A DNA stretch of 64,000 nt, taken from Aquila chrysaetos chrysaetos (taxonomy: Eukaryota > Chordata > Aves > Accipitriformes > Accipitridae). This document shows, in pieces, positions 13,401 through 26,215 of the stretch. The first letter of the stretch is position 1. Each line of letters starts with the position of its first letter. The stretch is from NCBI RefSeq assembly GCF_900496995.4, contig NC_044014.1, positions 1,674,001 to 1,738,000 on the forward strand, read 5' to 3'. The position numbers and the translations under genes are program-made. The notes below the pieces were generated by a model. It was not told the origin of the DNA, searched no databases, and saw nothing but the letters and a program-made list of their open reading frames with translations.

Positions 13401-16334
13401 ATATTTTTTTCTACATCTCAGGTGAACATGTATTTTCTCTTTCCCTTATAATAACACTTCCAGTTTTGAACCATAACTGCAAACTGATTGTTTCCCTCCC
13501 TCTACCCCCAATTTGGGCACAAGCTGACTCTTCTTTACTTGTTCCCTATAAGTGATTGGAGTGATGTTTGCTATGGTAATTTAACATCCTAAGTTCTATT
13601 TATAGTTTTAAAACCTATACACTTCTTTTAACTGTCTCCTTCCTTTCATTGACTGTGCTTTGTTGTTCATTTATTGTTGCAGGTGAAGCCTTCTCATATA
13701 CATCCTATATTCATCTATTTAATAAAGTTTTGATTATGCCATTGTATTTAGTAACTTTTCCCTCCCCAATCATGTTTTAGAAAACTGCATTTTAGTGAGC
13801 TTCCTCAAATGTCTTTAATCACAAACAGAGAGTAGATGGGCAGTCTTCTGATATCAAAGTCCGGAATTTGGGATAACTTCCACAGCATCTCCAGCTCCAT
13901 TTGCAGAATGGCATCACACAAGATGACAGATCCTTTTTTATGCCACGCAGGTGTGCTGGGGAGTCCCGAAGGTAAATGGATTACAGCGGATGCCATAATC
14001 CCTATCCCGTATTAATGCAGTGTTTTACCACTAGAAAGACCAGGGAGAACTCCGGCTGTTTATGCATTGCTTATCTCTAGAGCACTGCCTCGCAATATGT
14101 CAATTTTCATGCCAGTAAAACAAATCATTGAACCACGGAAGAGAATTCTGCATCCGGAAACAACACAAATCCTCTTTGGTAGTGCACCTTCAGTCCCCAC
14201 ACAATGACAGTTAATTCTTGCTGACTGTAGCAGCCGTCAGCTCCGAAAGCAGCAGCATCGGACTGCAATGATCAGACCATGGTTTCTAACCCCTCCTGCA
14301 CGAACGGCTGCATCTGCTGCCTGCCACTGGGGCCAAGCACTTTCATGGGGGTTGGGCCTCCCTGATCAGCATCAGTGCAGGCCTAAAGCAAATAAAATGG
14401 CTCTTTCTCAAGGAGGTGATCTATGTAGGAACTACCCCATCTAAAGGTTTGACAGCAGTTGTCCAAAAAAGTAAAACAAGCTGAGAAATGCTCTCCATAG
14501 TCCCAAATGTTACATCTGACTCCAGCTGCCTCTACGTTTCTGAGGAAGGAAAAAAAACCTGCTTATACTTAGCTCTGGTTTTCCAAAAGTACTAGTGTTC
14601 AGTTTCTTGTGGCCTGATCTCAAACAATTACCAGATCCAGAGCCCTGCAGCCAGGCTTGCCACAACCCTCACCACTCAGTGCTGAAAGGAGAAAGGAATC
14701 ACGCATTACTGCAAAACAGAAAACACACAGCAAGCTTGCAAGGGGGACCTTATCTCTCCTATCTCATTTTTAGGGAGATTTTGTGTCTTGGTTATTCAAA
14801 TGGCAGGCAACTGGCTTTGTTTCTTGGAAACAGAAGAGTTTCTCAAAATAAGGAAGTTTAATCTTGGAGGTGATTCTTGCCAAATGCAAAAAAAGCTTTC
14901 TATTGATCCTATTGCTGTCAATGAAGGATTACTTCTTTATTACTATTTCATTTATTTCAACAGAACTTCTAGAACTAACTAAGAACATACAAAAAACTTG
15001 AACATTGCAAGAAACTTAAGACAACCTTAACCTCTTCTAGGATCCTAGTGCATTTGTGATGCACCCACACCTACAGATGGAAAACGTGTTAATATTGGCC
15101 TTTAGAAAGGCTCACAGCTCCTCTCTGCTCACCTTGGACATGGCAAGTGAAGCCAAGTGCTCGCTGCCTTTAAAGGATTCTGTTGGATTTTGCTTTTCAG
15201 TAGGATTTTTACCTAGGCAAGCATTAAGAACAGGGTATCCACTCAGTTCAGTTTCCTTCCGCAGATGAAAAAAAACCCTAATGCCCAATATTATTTCAGT
15301 ACAGTATCTTCTGTTTACTTCCATTATGAATATTAGCTCACTGCAAACATAAATACACAGTAACACAAATATGCCGAGAATCATTGCATCTTCCAGACTA
15401 GTTTCAGTGAGTTGCCTAACAACGTTGTTTCTCCTTTAAACATCTTTATATTTTGGTACACTGATAAAACTCCCTTTCATTTATTCAGTCATGTCGCATA
15501 CATTCTGCTTTGTGCACTTCTGCATATTTGCAACTGCACTAATCATCTCAGTCTATTCTCCTTTAGGCTTGAATGAGATGTTCTACATTAATCAGTTGAT
15601 TGTTATTAACCCAGTTACATTGTATCTTTGCATAATGCTGCTCCATCTCTAAATCCATAGTCTAATCAGGTATTATGACATACGTTTAATTACAGTACTT
15701 GTGTGCTTCATAATAATCCTCTTATTAAGTGATTGGGGTTTTATGGTTTAAGCCTTACGAAATTTCAGCAAACCAAAGGATGGGAAGGCTGGTTTATGGG
15801 TCAGGATCAGGTACCTAACAGATAATGCTGCTCTGTATTGAAAAAAACAAACGAACAAACAAACTAAAAAACCCAAACCCACCACAACTCATGTATGATA
15901 TTCCCAGAGGACAGAAAAACACCGCTCCCTCAGTCGTTTCTATACCCAGGCCAGAACAACCAAATGTCCACTTTGATTCTGCTAAGAACAAACATTTGGG
16001 GTTACTCACCTAAACAGCAGTCCAACCAATACTGCCCATGGTCAAAGACAAAGGCAAAAACTACACATTCACCTCCTCAATCTACCCCTGAAACAAAAGG
16101 GTCTGCGTGCCAGCAAGTCTGTACTTCCCTCTCACAGGAAAACACATCGGGCTTTGGAGACAAAGGCAAACCCCCAGGAGGCAAAGCCACCAGCAAGAGC
16201 CCAGAGCAAAGCCATGCAAACCAGCGGGCTCTGAGCTGGAAAGGGGGAGAACGCAACAAAAGACCATCCTCTGAAAGTAGGATAAATGTATATTCGTTTA
16301 TCAACAGATACGCTTACTGTTGTCCAGAAGTGAC
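13401..16334. other. Intergenic, possible regulatory DNA
   Basis: No gene is recognised. The block 15470-15750 is dense in POU-, homeobox- and CCAAT-like words (TTTGCATAAT, TTTAATTACAG, TTAAGTGATTGGGG) and could be an enhancer; this is inference only. Confidence 0.5.
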
Positions 16335-17010
16335 TTACCACCACTGTGGGACCAGAGGACAGGAGGACTCCGGGGATGCTGAAGGAGGCAGGAGATACTG
16401 TCGTGAGGCTGCTCTCAGCAGTCTTTCCAAGCTCACGGAGATCAGGGGAGGTTCCCAATGGCTGGAGAAAAGCAGATATTGCTTCAACCCCAAACAGGGC
16501 AAACACCACCCCAGCCTCTGGGAAGACTGTAGATCTTCAAACCTTCACGTGCCTGGAAACAGCATCTGTGAAAGGCAAGAAGGGAACTGGGATCACTTTA
16601 CCAAGGACAGACTGTGCCCAATGCTGATCAGCTGCTGGGATGAGATGACAGGATCTGTGGCAAGGTGTAAGGCAAGGGATGTCATTCATTTCAGTTACAC
16701 CAGGACTTTTAAAACAGCCTGGGGAAAAGGAGGTGAAGGAGGGATCTAACAGCTACCTATAAAAGACAGTCATGGAGAAAACTCATCCAGAGGTGCTCAG
16801 CAAAAGAGCGGGTGGTAGCAATGCCAAGGTGCAATGAGGCAAGCTCCATCGAGGCCGAAGGGGAAAAAAAACCATCACAGGGAGGCTGGATAAACACTGG
16901 ACCAGACTTCCCCTTGCAACACCCTGTGAAATCCCCATGCTTGAAGATGTCCCTCGTTCAACAAGGCAAGACCCTGAGGACCTGGTGACTCTGGCCAACC
17001 CCCGACTACG
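16335..17010 (+). mobile_element. CR1 LINE with internal deletion (RT fragment joined to 3' region)
   Basis: Translation near 16370-16490 gives LLSAVFPSSRRSGEVPNGWR and RKADIAS, the known CR1 reverse-transcriptase segment. In a different frame, 16600-16715 gives CWDEMTGSVARCKARDVIHF, again CR1 RT, just before the FSKAFD-type motif. From about 16720 the DNA jumps to the CR1 3' region (GGAAAAGGAGGTGAAGGAGG, ACAGCTACCTA, CTGGATAAACACTGGAC). The catalytic part of RT is therefore deleted and the frame is broken. The copy is a dead relic in plus orientation; a long open frame across this area is an accident of the relic. Confidence 0.8.
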
Positions 17011-18423
17011 AACACAGCCTGTAGATTATGTTGCTGTAGCTACTACTGCCTCTATCCTTTTGGTGGCAAAGGAAACAAACACAGGTTTATTTTGCTTAGG
17101 TAGTAGAAAATCAGGTTTACCTCTTCCAGGACAAATCACTTAATGGGAGATGTTAAGAGCTGGGCTGTATCCATAAACAACAGTGTTTTCCCTCACACAA
17201 ACTGAAACATGAATAACCAGTGCTAAAACAAATCCATAGTGAACTGGGAAGATAAGCCACGTTGTTCACCAGCAAGCAATGCCCTCCAGAAAGTGGCATG
17301 TACTGGAAATTAATAAACACAAGAAGAAAAATAATATAAACTAACTAAATCATAAAGGAACAACAACAAAAAAAAAAAAGGTTCAGCCACAGGTCAAAGC
17401 ATCACCTTCCCACCACTGAAGTCTGGCCATAAACTACCCATAAACACAAATAGTCCTGTTTAACTCAGTGGTTAGCTCAAATACTTGAAGACGTGTGGTC
17501 ACCTAACTGCAGCCAAGATCGGGTTGGACATGTGTTTTCTTCCCTTCTTTTACCTGAATTTTGATCTCATTATGTAAATTTTAAAGCACATGTGCAACTT
17601 CAGTCAAATAAACACCTCTATTGATTTGGGTGGTTATTCCTCAGCACAAAGTTACACATCTGAATGAGTTTCTAGGGTCATAATCTTAAATATTTGAACC
17701 AAATAAACCTCTTCCTATACATCTTTCCATGGTATTCAGACATACTTGTGAAAAGCCCAAATTAAATCTGTAGTTTGTTCACATTTTTAGAAGAACATAG
17801 CTTAAAATATGCACAGCTGTTTGCAGAATTTTGGCATATACAGACAGTCATAATATAGTGATATATTTTTTTATTTTATTCCTCATACCACAGGGTAAAG
17901 TGAAAATATATTTAAACTGTCATCCCAATTGTTTTTTGTTTTTTTTTTTTTTACTGTAGACATCCCATAAAGATCATTTATAGAAGCAGACTATTCTGTT
18001 AGTGTGTGCTTTAAATATTTTATTTTTCATTTTATTACCTGCAGGTCTAATCAGACTTTTCATAGTGTAGAGTCTGATAACAAATAATTTAGCTACCAGA
18101 CATCTTTAGTCCCAAAAAAATGATTTTAAGAAAGTGCACAGTGACACATTAAAAATGTAGTTTACAGAAAAATTATCTTTATAAGTTTTTTTTTGTAAAA
18201 CATGCAGTTGCTGTATATACACAAAAAATATGCTATACTTGGAAAAAGGATTTGCAGTATCTACATGAGCTTTCTTGGAATCATTAATGTATTTTAATAA
18301 CCACTGCCACATTAACCATAGGCACACTATACAATGTAGATACTGCTTAATTATTAACATGCTTACAACACATTTGCAAATAATGAGCTAATTACTACAA
18401 TTATGTGTTTTTCAATCATCTGA

Positions 18424-18697
18424 AACGGCTCAGCTCCATTTCAGGCACGGGGGGAAGATGTGCCCTCGTTGGCTGCATGCTCTGCACCTTGGGTACGGGT
18501 TCGGTGATGGGACCCAAGGTGACCCCCAGCCCCAGGGGCCACCAGCAAAGCCACGTGGATGGGCAGTGGGTACCACACACTGCCGGTGACCGACACAGCT
18601 GGTAGGAGCTTGCTCAGATGCCTGGGACAGCGGGCAGCTCCGTGGCACATTCGGGAGCAGGTCTCTGCTCATGCGCAATCCCGGCAAAAGCGGCATC
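18424..18697. promoter_or_regulatory. GC- and CpG-rich patch
   Basis: About 13 CpG occur in a GC-rich block embedded in strongly AT-rich sequence. Open frames on both strands are explained by the composition. Function unknown. Confidence 0.3.
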
Positions 18698-19410
18698 GAA
18701 GCCTCCATTTCCCAGGCTGCTGTTTATTTTTGTTGACTATCGATTTTATGTCAGAAGTTAGTAGGATTCGATTTTAACTGATTGTCTAGTCATTCATGCC
18801 AGCTTTAAATTATTAACGAGCATCACGTCTCAGTCACCTGTTTGCAGTACTCCAATGCCTCAGAAGTGACTGGCTTCAATACATAAATACCAGAATGGCT
18901 GAATACAGAAAGTGAAATATTTTGCTGTGGTGGCTCACTGTGAAACTTTGCTACACCTGGACTGCTGCAGGATGAAGAAACCCTAGGCTACTATAAATAA
19001 GCAAGATATAGCACAGGTAGAGGTGGGTTTCCCATCCTTTGAACTCTGCCATTTTGTCCTGCAGGCTGCTATGAAAAGGAGAGCTGTCACAAAATAGTAA
19101 TAATAGATAAGGCTAGCCTGTAAGTGAGCCAGGTGTAAGAGACCCTCAGCAAACTTAAAGAGAAGTAGAGCAGACAGAGATTTGATTCACAAATAATCAT
19201 GATTACTCATTATCTACTATTCCTTTTGCAGAGGGGGAAGAGGATGTTAAGTCAAACTGCTTTACTGTCAAACCAAGCAGGAAAAAATAAGCCTCAGGGT
19301 TTTATTACCAAATTTGAAATTACATATAATTAATATAATGTGCTCAAGTTGATTATAACCAATGGCAATTGATTTTGTCCAAGTTAGCATCTGCTTCACA
19401 CTATATCCAC

Positions 19411-19454
19411 TACATGTATACGCTATGGACTATATAGTGCACTATATACATGTA
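19411..19454. repeat. Nested palindrome
   Basis: The perfect 18-bp palindrome TATATAGTGCACTATATA spans 19431-19448. Around it, TACATGTATA (19411-19420) is the exact inverted repeat of TATACATGTA (19445-19454), so two alternative cruciforms share bases. A CA-rich stretch follows to about 19471. Confidence 0.85.
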
Positions 19455-21811
19455 CACACAGACACACACACCTATATGCTCAGTGAAGATCCAAGTCTAA
19501 AAATCCAAGTCTAGAACTAGAAGAGAGAGCTTCCTCAGCCTCAGGTGCCAGAGACATAAGCCTCTCTGGCTTCAGTGTTTATTTCTTCTAAGCAATCTGC
19601 TCTACTACATATCTACGTTTCATGGCAAGGTTCATGGCTTAATATGAAGCCTTTTTTTGGCTTAGGTATAAAGAAAAATGTCACTGTTCATTAGGACAGA
19701 GAGGAAGCCAGGCTGTGTCAATGAAAAAAGTGACTAGTGCCCATCTCTTGTAGGGTTAATGCAATTTTAACACAGGTACCTCACTCAGTTTTAGAGTTTC
19801 CTTTAGGTCTCATCACTTGTCAGGAGCTCCTTTAACACAAGTCAAACAAAACAGAAAGAGAGTGATGTGACTTAACAGCCACTAAATGCTCCAAGTAGAC
19901 ATTTCCCCACCCTGAAGCACACCAAGGCCAGACCACATGCACAGGCTGCCCAAATCATCACTTCTCAGCAGAGGGGTGAAAAAAATCTAAACAGTAACAT
20001 GAATTAGAAAGACAGCAGAAGGAACAATGGCATCTTCCTTTAGGAAGAAATGTTCATTTAATCCTAAGGAAGAAGAGCATACCAGCACAGCAACCTGGCT
20101 GCGTTTGTTGGGCATGGATGACCAACAGGGCAGTGATGCTGGAAGAGTACATCACACCCCGTTGTAGTTGAAATGCAACACAGATCTCACTTGAGAAGGT
20201 CTAGGGCTTCCAAAAACGTCAGCTTCAAGCATGTTGTAAGAACTAACAAGCATAAAATGAAATCCAGAGAAGCAGGAGAACTATCACATGCTATTTTGCA
20301 GGAGCACAGGGCAGAAACAAGTCAGATCCAGTAAGTGCCAACAGCTGATGAGGGGACACTGCCCAACATGGGCACAAAACATGAGTGAGCCGACACTAGG
20401 AGCCTCAAGTAGAAGAAGATAAAAATCTCAGTAGATAAGCGTTAGTAAGACAGCCATTAGGATTTGCTCTCAGGCTATTTCAAACTGATTCACTGCAGAT
20501 AAAAAAAATTCCTGTAGATGACTCTGCTGTAAACAGCCCAGTAACATTTTATAATCTACAATAAACTGATCAATTAAAAACCCGTAGAAATGTAGAAGAC
20601 GAGGAGCATTTGAAAGCATTGCCATTTATGTTAAGTAGCATAAAAGACCTCTTCGACTGAGGAACCTCAAAAGACATGGAAGATGAGATGACATTGGCCT
20701 GCTGAGGATGAAAAGATACTCTCTCATTTAACTCGTTCTCAGAGAGCATTTTCCAAAGAAAAGGAAGAATGAGGTAGAATATGGCACAGAAGGACAGAAG
20801 GGGTTACCGTACCAATTTATTCATGCGGCCCTGTAAAGTCTTGTAGTAAAACCAAGTGTCTTTATCTTTGTAGACCACAAGAGACACAAAGAAACCCCCA
20901 GGTCTAAAAATGATATTTTCTTCTCACCACTAAGATCAGTCCAGACTGACACATCCCATTCTGGATGACTAAAGGGCCAGAAATCTTATTACAGAGATAG
21001 TGACCAGGATTTTGCAAAGCTCTTGGGAAGAAAAAGGCTGGTAGATGCTGTAACTTAAAATGCCGTTCATAAGAGGGGAAAAAACCCTTTTGTGACACAA
21101 GGATACATCCTAATAACGGTTTATCCTTTTGAGGAAAGTAGGTAAATAAAAAGTTAGATGTAATAAACAACTTTTGTTCTCGGAACACGTAGTCAATTTT
21201 AGAAGAGTGAGCAAGGACAAGTCCAGAAGTTAGTTACATTTTCCTCTGAAACATCTGGCAATGGCTGCTGCTGTGGGAAGGATAAAGGGCCCACAAGTCT
21301 GGTCCAGCAGGGTGGGACATATACCCCTACCTTCCCATTTTGGTACTTCTACATCTCCTTGGTAAGATAACACTTTGGGGGGGAAAAAAAAAATTCATTT
21401 ATTGAAAAATCAGGTCTTTACATAGTACTCATAAAAGACAGTTTTCCAAAACAAATGGGATTTGACCACATTTCCAGCAACAGCACTTGATGCTGTTGCC
21501 TGCTCCCAGCCACTTAAACCTCCTTAGCCAGAAAACTTCCCAGAGCTTTCCCCCCTTCCTCTGGCTGCAGGAAACCTGCCCCCAGCAGCAATCCATCAGG
21601 AGGTCCCTGCCAGGGGCCAAATGCTATTTGTGAAACCAGAGGTGTGGGATGCGCGTGGCACCCGCAAAGCCAGCATTTAATGACAGATAATTTTCTACTA
21701 TTGAGAATTTCATCGTGCCTCACAAAGAAACAGAATTATCTGAATTACAGAAACCAAATTTTCATTTTGATGCAAGGAAATAATAGGAAAGGAGATCTTA
21801 AAACTGGAGGC

Positions 21812-21832
21812 GGGGGGGGGGGGGGGGGGGGG
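21812..21832 (+). repeat. Poly-G run of 21
   Basis: An uninterrupted run of 21 G follows GGAGGC. Such tracts are unstable, fold into G-quadruplexes and are hard to sequence, so the exact length is uncertain. Confidence 0.85.
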
Positions 21833-24800
21833 AATATCAGTTGTGTCTCATAAAATTTAGAGGTTGAATTAAAAGGGGACAACTGCTGTGGTACATGTCT
21901 GTGTCAGCTCCTATCACCAGGGCTATTCGTTAGAGTACAGAATATTTAGTGAAATAGGAGTGTCCATCTCCTTGTGGCCCAGCAAGCTTCACAGCAACAG
22001 TTTGTGTCAAAAAAAAAAAAAAGCACTAAACTGACTTCAGATCAGGAGGAGTCATTAGGACCATGAGGTTAGGTAGTAAAAGGCTTGGGGTTTTACATGC
22101 AAAATATCCTTACCCACAAATTGAGGGTAATAATGACACCAAATGCAACAACTGGGAAGTGGGTTTTTTTCCTAAGTAATTTTCTTATTATTTTTATTGT
22201 TTTTATTAAGATGCACTGGGAAAAACATAGTTCAATCTAAAATAGGATTTTCATTAAATTCTCTGGTTCAATTCTTTTTAATGTTTAGGGCTAAATGCAG
22301 CAAATAGCCAGTAAATAGAGGATTTTTTTGTCCTGTTTTAAGCTATTAAATACAGTTTCATAAATTCCACAGAAATCTCTAGATTTTGCTTTCACATGAA
22401 AAGATAAAAACTGTCGCCACAAAATTACGTTCTGTCTGGGCTTGAAATTCAGGAAAAGGGTGAAACCACAAAGGCTGCAGTGGAAAGGGACAGAGGATGC
22501 CATCCTCACGCGAGATGCAGACAGCACATTGCCCATGATCTGGACTTCACTGGGTGGGAGCTTTCTACTCTTTAAATACATTTAAATTGGGCCTTTCATA
22601 AATTCTTCCTACTATGCTTGCTTGGAGCGCAGAAATAAAGACTTTGACTTTGCTTAATGAACAACAGTAATGTCAGGTTTCAAAAATGCAAACAAAATAC
22701 CCTTTGCCTTCCCTGTCTGTTTTGACACAATGAACAGCCCAAGAAGGTGAAGCCAACTCCCAGCTCTCGAGGAGAGGAACAAACTGGCCTATTTTGGTTT
22801 TGTGGTTGGCCAAAGCACTGACATCTACTACCCAAATGCAAAGACTCTCCATGCCAAAGAACCAGCCCTTTTCCCTGCACAAGGCTCAAACTGCAAGACA
22901 GTGACACAGGCTCCAGCACTGTAATTAGTTCACAATTATTTTGTTGCATGTGCATCATTTTTTTTTTTTTAAAGTATTCCAAATAACCTAAAATCTGAAT
23001 TCATTCCTGTGCTTCACCTGGAAGCCCCAGATATGACTGCAGTGCTGTATGCATCTGCAAGTGCAGTTGACACCATCAAATTTCAGCCAAGTGGTGGGTT
23101 AGTGAAATCCAGATCTCTATTACTCGGTGGAAAAAACAACACAGAGCAACATCTTTTTTACTTGAGAAATCAAGGTACTAAAATACCAGCTTTCCAACTA
23201 AAAGCACTGAAAAATCAAAGGTAATACAGAAATTACCACTGCCCATTAGGGTCTATAGTACCTAAGTGTCTCATTAAATAGATGCACACCTTGCACAGAT
23301 TGAAAAACATGATTTAATCTGAGATTTCAGAAGAAGAGAAGAAATAAGAATTCTGGTAATGTACGACAGTGATTCTCTGTGTTTAAACCTGATGTTCCTA
23401 TTTCACATTTTGATTCTCCCAAATGCCTATTGTGTTTTATTTATGTTTTTAAAATTAAGGTGAAGGTTTCACTAATGTGAAACCACATTTTTCCCCTCCC
23501 ACAGTGGTTTTTTTTTTTTATTTACCCGTTCTACTTCAGAAAGCCACATCCCACAGTTCTCAGACGCACACCGCTCATCAGATGCTTCAACACACAGATC
23601 CAGTTCTTCCCTGGAGCTGGGAAAAACTTTTCAGGTGAAGATCTTTCATTTGGCAAAAGTTATTTAGGGCAGGCAAACCTGTTTAAAAATTCAAATTAGG
23701 TTATCAAATAGTTTTTAGCTAAAGAATTCAAAAACATTTCCTGAAATACAAAATTTTAGTGCTTGTTCTCAGAGCGACTGGAAATGAATTCTGGATAAAA
23801 GTTAAGTGAGGAAAAAAAGACACCTTTTAAGAAAAAACATTTTTTGAAAATTACCATTTCAGGGGATGAAATTGTGTTGCATTTGATCTGAAACTGAGGT
23901 CTGCTCAGTTACTTGGCTGTCCTCCTGAACAAAACCAACAGCTTATTCACCAAGTTCTGTCTTTGCACCCTCTTCACTGAACAGCTACATTATCGTAGCA
24001 AAGATGAGGACAAAAGAGATGTCAAAACCCAGGTAGATGCTTGTCATACTAGATATTTACCCTAACAAGACATCAGCCATTGCAAGCTTGAAATAGCTTT
24101 GCAAGCCATTCCTCTCAGAAACAAACAGCTCCACACACAATGTTACTGCTTTGTTTTCTATTAGCACCTTTGAAACACTCCAAACAGAGACCAAAAAAAT
24201 GCATCACATGTTCATGCTCCCACCCTCAGGTAGGTAAGGCACAGCACCGGCACACCGTGCAAAATTATGTACTAGTTTTAGATGATTACTGCACAGTTCA
24301 AAACCAGGAATATTGGCAAAATTTCTACTCAATTCTTTTGGTCACCTCCCACATTTCAGGAGTTTCAGATGGGACTTTGCAAAGCCCTGCCACTCATGAG
24401 CCTGAATTCCCTGCTAAGTAGTGAAGGAGCTTTTGTCACGCTCTAAACTTATGACTTGTTTCATATGGAAAAGTAATTCATCTGTTGGACTAAGAGACAT
24501 TACAGTAATCCTTCCCTGTCCACAGGCCAACTTCTCTTTAGTTGCACTTTGAATTCTTGGAAATCAAATTAAGGCGTTTTATAAAATAAAGGAATTTTAT
24601 TATCAAATATGTTGGACATTTGAAATAAAACAATGATCTACCAGTTTGTAATCTTCAGCGACTTCAGCAGTGCTTTGTCACGCTCCTGACGACTAAGGTA
24701 AATCAGGACTTCCATCACCTCCCTCTGCATAACCTCCATGCACACACTCCCATATTTGCTCTTCTTTTCCTTTCCCTGTATCCATCATGTCACGAAAAAG

Positions 24801-25120
24801 CTTCCTATGCTCCCATTTCCACAGCATTTTAACAGGGAACAGCAGCCCTTGTTCACCCATCTTATTCTAAGCCATTTCCCCCTTCACAAGTTTTCTTGTA
24901 AGCAGTCTCCACATCCATTGTTGCCCCAACACAGATGACTCACAATTCCAGTAAAACCCATGTATTTTTAATCACAAGAGATATGAACCAATTAATGGAT
25001 GTGATTTCTTAAGTTCCTCTGTATCATAAATCAGCAGGATTTTGTTTGATACCAGAACTAAGCGAAAACCCTGGACCAATAACAAACTGGTACAGCATGT
25101 GAAAAGCTGGAAATTAAAGG

Positions 25121-25140
25121 AAAAAAAAAAAAAAAAAAAA
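25121..25140 (+). repeat. A20 homopolymer
   Basis: Twenty A follow TTAAAGG. I checked whether it could be the tail of a processed retrocopy; the upstream 300 bases show no recognisable mRNA sequence. Confidence 0.8.
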
Positions 25141-25952
25141 GAAAAGAGGCGGGAGAACACTCTCTGAATTTCTACATGTATAACTTAACCCAGCCAAGAA
25201 AACAGTATAATGCAGCCTCCCGGATGGAAGAAAGCCATATGCAGTATTTCATCCCATGCATGCAGTTGACACCACAGATGATGTTTCAGCCACAAGATCA
25301 CCACCAGCTCATAACCCCTTTTATCTCCTCACAGCCCAAGCACGCACGAGAAGATAAACCTAGCAGACAGGCTGCGTGGAACATGCAGGTGATTTCTTAC
25401 TGAATAAAAAGGTAGGAAAGACCATGGTCTTGGTCACTCTGATAACACGCTGTCTTACAGGTAGAACGTGAAGTGTTAATTATCTCGACTTTGGTTTCTT
25501 TCTTTGCTGAGACAGACTCAGCGAAGGCTCAGACATGAGCTCCAGGTCACTTCATTCTGTGCCTGCCATGACAGACTCCCCATCCATGACCACAGCCATC
25601 AAGACCCAGTGACCGAAAGCTTATCATTCCCATAGGATTAGTCTATGTTTCCTCTGCTTAAATTAAAATATGGATGGTCAGAAGCCATGAGATACCTTTA
25701 AACATGAACATTCAGAATGAGAACAAGTGAGAAGCTGACTTTTAGGATCACACAGTCTCTTCATATTTATGAATTTCCCAGCAATGCTTTAAAAAGAGTA
25801 CCTTGCCAGCACTTCCAGAATGCAGAATTCTCAAACGATACCCCAAAACCAGCAATGAAGGGGATCTGCGTCTCCTTTGTTTGTCAAGAGCCTTTCGCAA
25901 GGCAAAAGAGAGGTAATCTAAAGGAGGACTGGGAGATATGACCTGTTCATAT

Positions 25953-26215
25953 ACTCCAAAGGCATTTGATAAAGTTCCTGCCTAGCTAGAGGCTGTAGAG
26001 GAAACACTGTTACCACCGGTGAACAATAAAGTCTTGTCATGGATTAAAACAAGTTAAGAGATAGGAAAAAGAATAGAAATAAATGGCCAATTCTCAGCAT
26101 GGAGAAAGGTTAATAGTGTAGTGCCCTAAGGATCGGTCTTCGGGCTGGTGTTTTTCAAAATATTCATTAACAGCCTGCAAGAGGTGGTGAATAGCAAGGC
26201 AGCAAGCATGCCTAA
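25953..26215 (+). mobile_element. Ancient CR1/L3-like LINE reverse-transcriptase fragment
   Basis: Near 25957 the sequence reads AAAGGCATTTGATAAAGTTC (KAFDKV), followed by GGATTAAAACAAGTTAAGAG, AAATGGCCAATTCTCAGC, a GTGCCCTAAGGATCGGTCTT segment (degenerate SGVPQGSVLGP) and KIFINSL at 26155-26178. This order matches the RT core of old sauropsid CR1-type LINEs. Stops and indels show it is inactive. Confidence 0.72.

Larger units (their letters stand above)
17011..25952. other. Intergenic, no recognisable gene
   Basis: AT-rich sequence holding the CpG patch at 18.5 kb, the nested palindrome, an 11-bp direct repeat (ATCCAAGTCTA at 19489 and 19503), the G21 run and the A20 run. I found no exon-like conserved coding stretch. 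Confidence 0.6.

Noticed and set aside
15895-16749. 284-codon plus-strand open frame, the longest in the window
   Set aside because: Its second half is a CR1 relic read partly out of frame and its first half has no recognisable domain; it is not a gene.
25121-25140. A20 as the tail of a processed pseudogene
   Set aside because: No mRNA-like sequence upstream and no flanking target-site duplication that I could find.
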